Shown here: positions 6,901 to 7,678 of the stretch, in pieces
Numbering within the stretch: position 1 is the first letter of the stretch
How the letters are laid out: the number at the start of each line of letters is the position of its first letter
From: Tannerella sp.
GTDB taxonomy: Bacteria > Bacteroidota > Bacteroidia > Bacteroidales > Tannerellaceae
Direction: 5' to 3'
Length of the DNA stretch: 7,678 bases
Assembly (NCBI GenBank): GCA_031279875.1
Contig: JAITHS010000204.1
Span: forward strand, 1-7,678
The notes under the pieces: generated by a model
Seen by the model: the letters and a program-made list of their open reading frames with translations, nothing else
The model's database searches: none
What the model was told of the DNA's origin: nothing
Program-made: the position numbers and the translations under genes

Positions 6901-7678
6901 CGGTTATAGCGGTCAGGAAAAGAAAGGCTCGTCGTTTAAGATAGTTGTGCCGTTTAAGGAAGCATCGAAACAAATTCCTATGCCGACGGTTCCTATGCCG
7001 ACGAAGCAGGAAAAAAAGGAAATGCGGATTTTGATTGTAGAAGACAATGACGATTTACGACACTTCATGTTGCATCCTCTCAAAGAAGAATTTGATGTTT
7101 CTACGGCAAAAGACGGCGTACAGGCATGGGATATAATTCAAAAACAGTTGCCCGACTTAGTCGTGTCCGACGTTCTTATGCCGCATAAAAACGGTTTTGA
7201 ACTGTGTGAACAAATGAAATCGACCTTTGAAACAGCCCATATTCCGCTCATTCTGCTTACAACAATGACAGGCAAAGCAGAGCAGTTACACGGTTTGGGA
7301 TTGGGAGCCGACGATTATCTTACCAAACCTTTCGATATGAGTTTGCTCACACAACGCATCAAATCTATCATCGGAAACCGTAAAATAATACGTGAAAAAG
7401 CATTGAAACTGATACGCGAAAATGCCGACGAATCGCTCTTCTCAAACGAACTCAACGATAAGTTTGTTAAAAAAGCAATCGAAACGATACGCGCAAATAT
7501 CTCCGAAATTTCAGATGCCAGCTTCGGCAAAGAAAAGTTTGCTGCCCAAATGAATGTCAGCCCATCCCTCCTCTACAAAAAGATAAAAGCATTGACAGGA
7601 CAGTCGCCGACGGATTTTATCAAATCAATCCGCATGAATCATGCCCTTGAATTGCTGCAATCACAAAAATATACCGTT
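3944..7678 (+). CDS. Hybrid two-component system regulator (HTCS), C-terminus cut by window
   Basis: This is a one-chain sensor kinase and transcription factor of the Bacteroidota HTCS family, which usually senses glycan fragments in the periplasm and activates nearby polysaccharide-utilisation genes. The frame is open for 1245 residues to the window edge. It has a signal peptide at about 1-19 ([15 protein letters not shown] core). Reg_prop beta-propeller repeats follow to about 640, with clear examples at W49, W357, W400, W448 and W566. A Y_Y_Y domain is at about 666-740 and a membrane helix at about 747-770. The kinase has H792 in the H-box, N905/N909, DHGIGIG at 937 and GSGIGL at 967-972. 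The receiver spans about 1027-1145, with acidic E1033/D1034, phospho-acceptor D1076 and K1128. An AraC-type HTH runs from about 1174; its second helix-turn-helix is missing. ATG 3944 overlaps rho by 8 bases; ATG 3953 is an alternative but loses K3 of the signal peptide. The ligand is unknown. Confidence 0.95.
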   Translation, partial: MDKMLTILAVLCSFVAYPANEKFYSINDMYGISMRETERICEDDNGFIWTSSKTGIMRLAGDDYRIYQLPYQTVDIVNVKLVYANNILMAYTNNGQVFRYNTLYDRFDFLFHASRILKNRHLYVSSLLIDRQGDCRISTNMGLYKFQQGKLILTGEDSSEVSYSIWQDDNRIVFIQNDEIKLMDIGTLKTDCIYKDSILSTIRIATLFYDKTENRLWTGTMSDGLFYFDFNDTSFVKLPVHTLPTQPVRAIQEYTDSSLLIGIDGQGIWEINKQGTRILNIYKENVDDPFSLRGNGVYDIFCDHNKRVWVCSYSGGLSFFEQTTPPVGQIVHRINNPNSLTNNNVNNILEDSRGNLWFATDNGICRWEVQSNEWKAFYHNKQEQAQVFLSLCEDNKGQIWASTYSSGVYVIDGKTGKEAAHYSNKTEEHPFSSNFIFDIFKDTNGDIWMGSVTEDPVCYVAKENKFKSYPSLSIYAFAQWSPTQMLAACTFGLCLLDKQSGKTEVLLDGYVLHDILFVDGYAWLCTCGNGLIKFDLKNKTTEKFTTENGLPSNVINSIELADGYLWLGTENGLCRFDIENNCTHTYSSLPPLSNISINRNSHYKLNNGQLIFGTNNGAVFFDTEALEQMQPHGRIFFQDLTVSGRSVRDLSGFNLTAPLDSLSEITLNYNQNNLTLEMLPLGTVTGAKFSWTMDEEDTWSKPSNRRIFTYTNIPTGRFVLKIRMYDNSLSQMIDERQLLIRIMPPFWATVWFRLLMIVLIAGIVYFSLYQYITRLKQRHAEDKIRFFTNTAHDIRTSLTLITAPVEELNKESALSETGTRYLHLAIEQIRRLSSVATQLLDFQKADIGKEQLSLNIIDVAGLISKRKMMFDSVAKNKNIQLICTLNPSEYHTAIDESMMEKVIDNLLSNAVKYSYPDSQVKIMFSGDIKSWTLEVIDHGIGIGKKAQKKLFREFYRSENAVNSNIVGSGIGLLLVKTYVELHGGTVGYSGQEKKGSSFKIVVPFKEASKQIPMPTVPMPTKQEKKEMRILIVEDNDDLRHFMLHPLKEEFDVSTAKDGVQAWDIIQKQLPDLVVSDVLMPHKNGFELCEQMKSTFETAHIPLILLTTMTGKAEQLHGLGLGADDYLTKPFDMSLLTQRIKSIIGNRKIIREKALKLIRENADESLFSNELNDKFVKKAIETIRANISEISDASFGKEKFAAQMNVSPSLLYKKIKALTGQSPTDFIKSIRMNHALELLQSQKYTV
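6975..7003 (+). repeat. Short direct repeat in kinase-receiver linker of the HTCS
   Basis: The 14-base sequence ttcctatgccgacg occurs at 6975-6988 and again at 6990-7003, a 15-bp period that keeps the frame. It encodes PMPT-V-PMPT in the short linker between the kinase ATPase domain and the receiver domain. It is a small local duplication that lengthens a proline-containing hinge by five residues. Confidence 0.85.

Noticed and set aside
4686..7530. Short minus-strand and alternative-frame open frames within the HTCS gene
   Set aside because: All lie inside a continuous 1245-codon frame with recognisable domains from end to end. None shows a motif, a signal peptide or a start context of its own.
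3944..7678. HTCS as a possible new type of fusion or defence-linked sensor
   Set aside because: Domain order (propeller, Y_Y_Y, membrane helix, kinase, receiver, AraC) is the standard HTCS architecture, and the missing end is simply the window edge.

Overview
The window looks like chromosomal DNA of a Bacteroidota member, most likely a Bacteroidales. Four things point that way: the TTG / TAnnTTTG promoter type ahead of rho, A/T-rich start regions without Shine-Dalgarno sequences, a Rho factor with a very long disordered insert, and a hybrid two-component system (HTCS) of periplasmic propeller, kinase, receiver and AraC output in one chain. All recognised genes are on the + strand. No RNA gene, IS element, CRISPR array or attachment site was recognised.

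Layout: (1) 1-146 is the 3' end of a C4 zinc-ribbon protein gene. (2) 150-1493 is tilS, tRNA(Ile) lysidine synthetase, starting at a TTG three bases after the previous stop and in the same reading frame. (3) 1494-1626 is a short intergenic region with a near-ideal Bacteroidota housekeeping promoter and a roughly 90-nt A/T-rich leader for rho. (4) 1627-3951 is rho, 774 codons. Its Rho_N segment and its RNA-binding/ATPase core are separated by about 350 residues of Q/P/K/D/N-rich disordered sequence built from several in-phase tandem repeats, two AT-hook-like motifs and one octanucleotide repeat that is out of phase with the codons. (5) 3944-7678 is an HTCS regulator, overlapping the end of rho by 8 bases and cut by the window edge within its AraC-type DNA-binding domain.

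The first two genes form a tight housekeeping pair. Rho has its own promoter, and the HTCS appears to be read from the same transcript by overlap. HTCS proteins usually control nearby glycan-utilisation loci; any such locus would lie beyond the right edge and is not visible.

The parts most worth a second look are the modular, repeat-built disordered region of Rho (work on Bacteroides thetaiotaomicron Rho links its disordered region to phase separation and gut fitness), the frame-breaking 8-bp repeat in it, and the rho/HTCS overlap. No wholly new system was identified.
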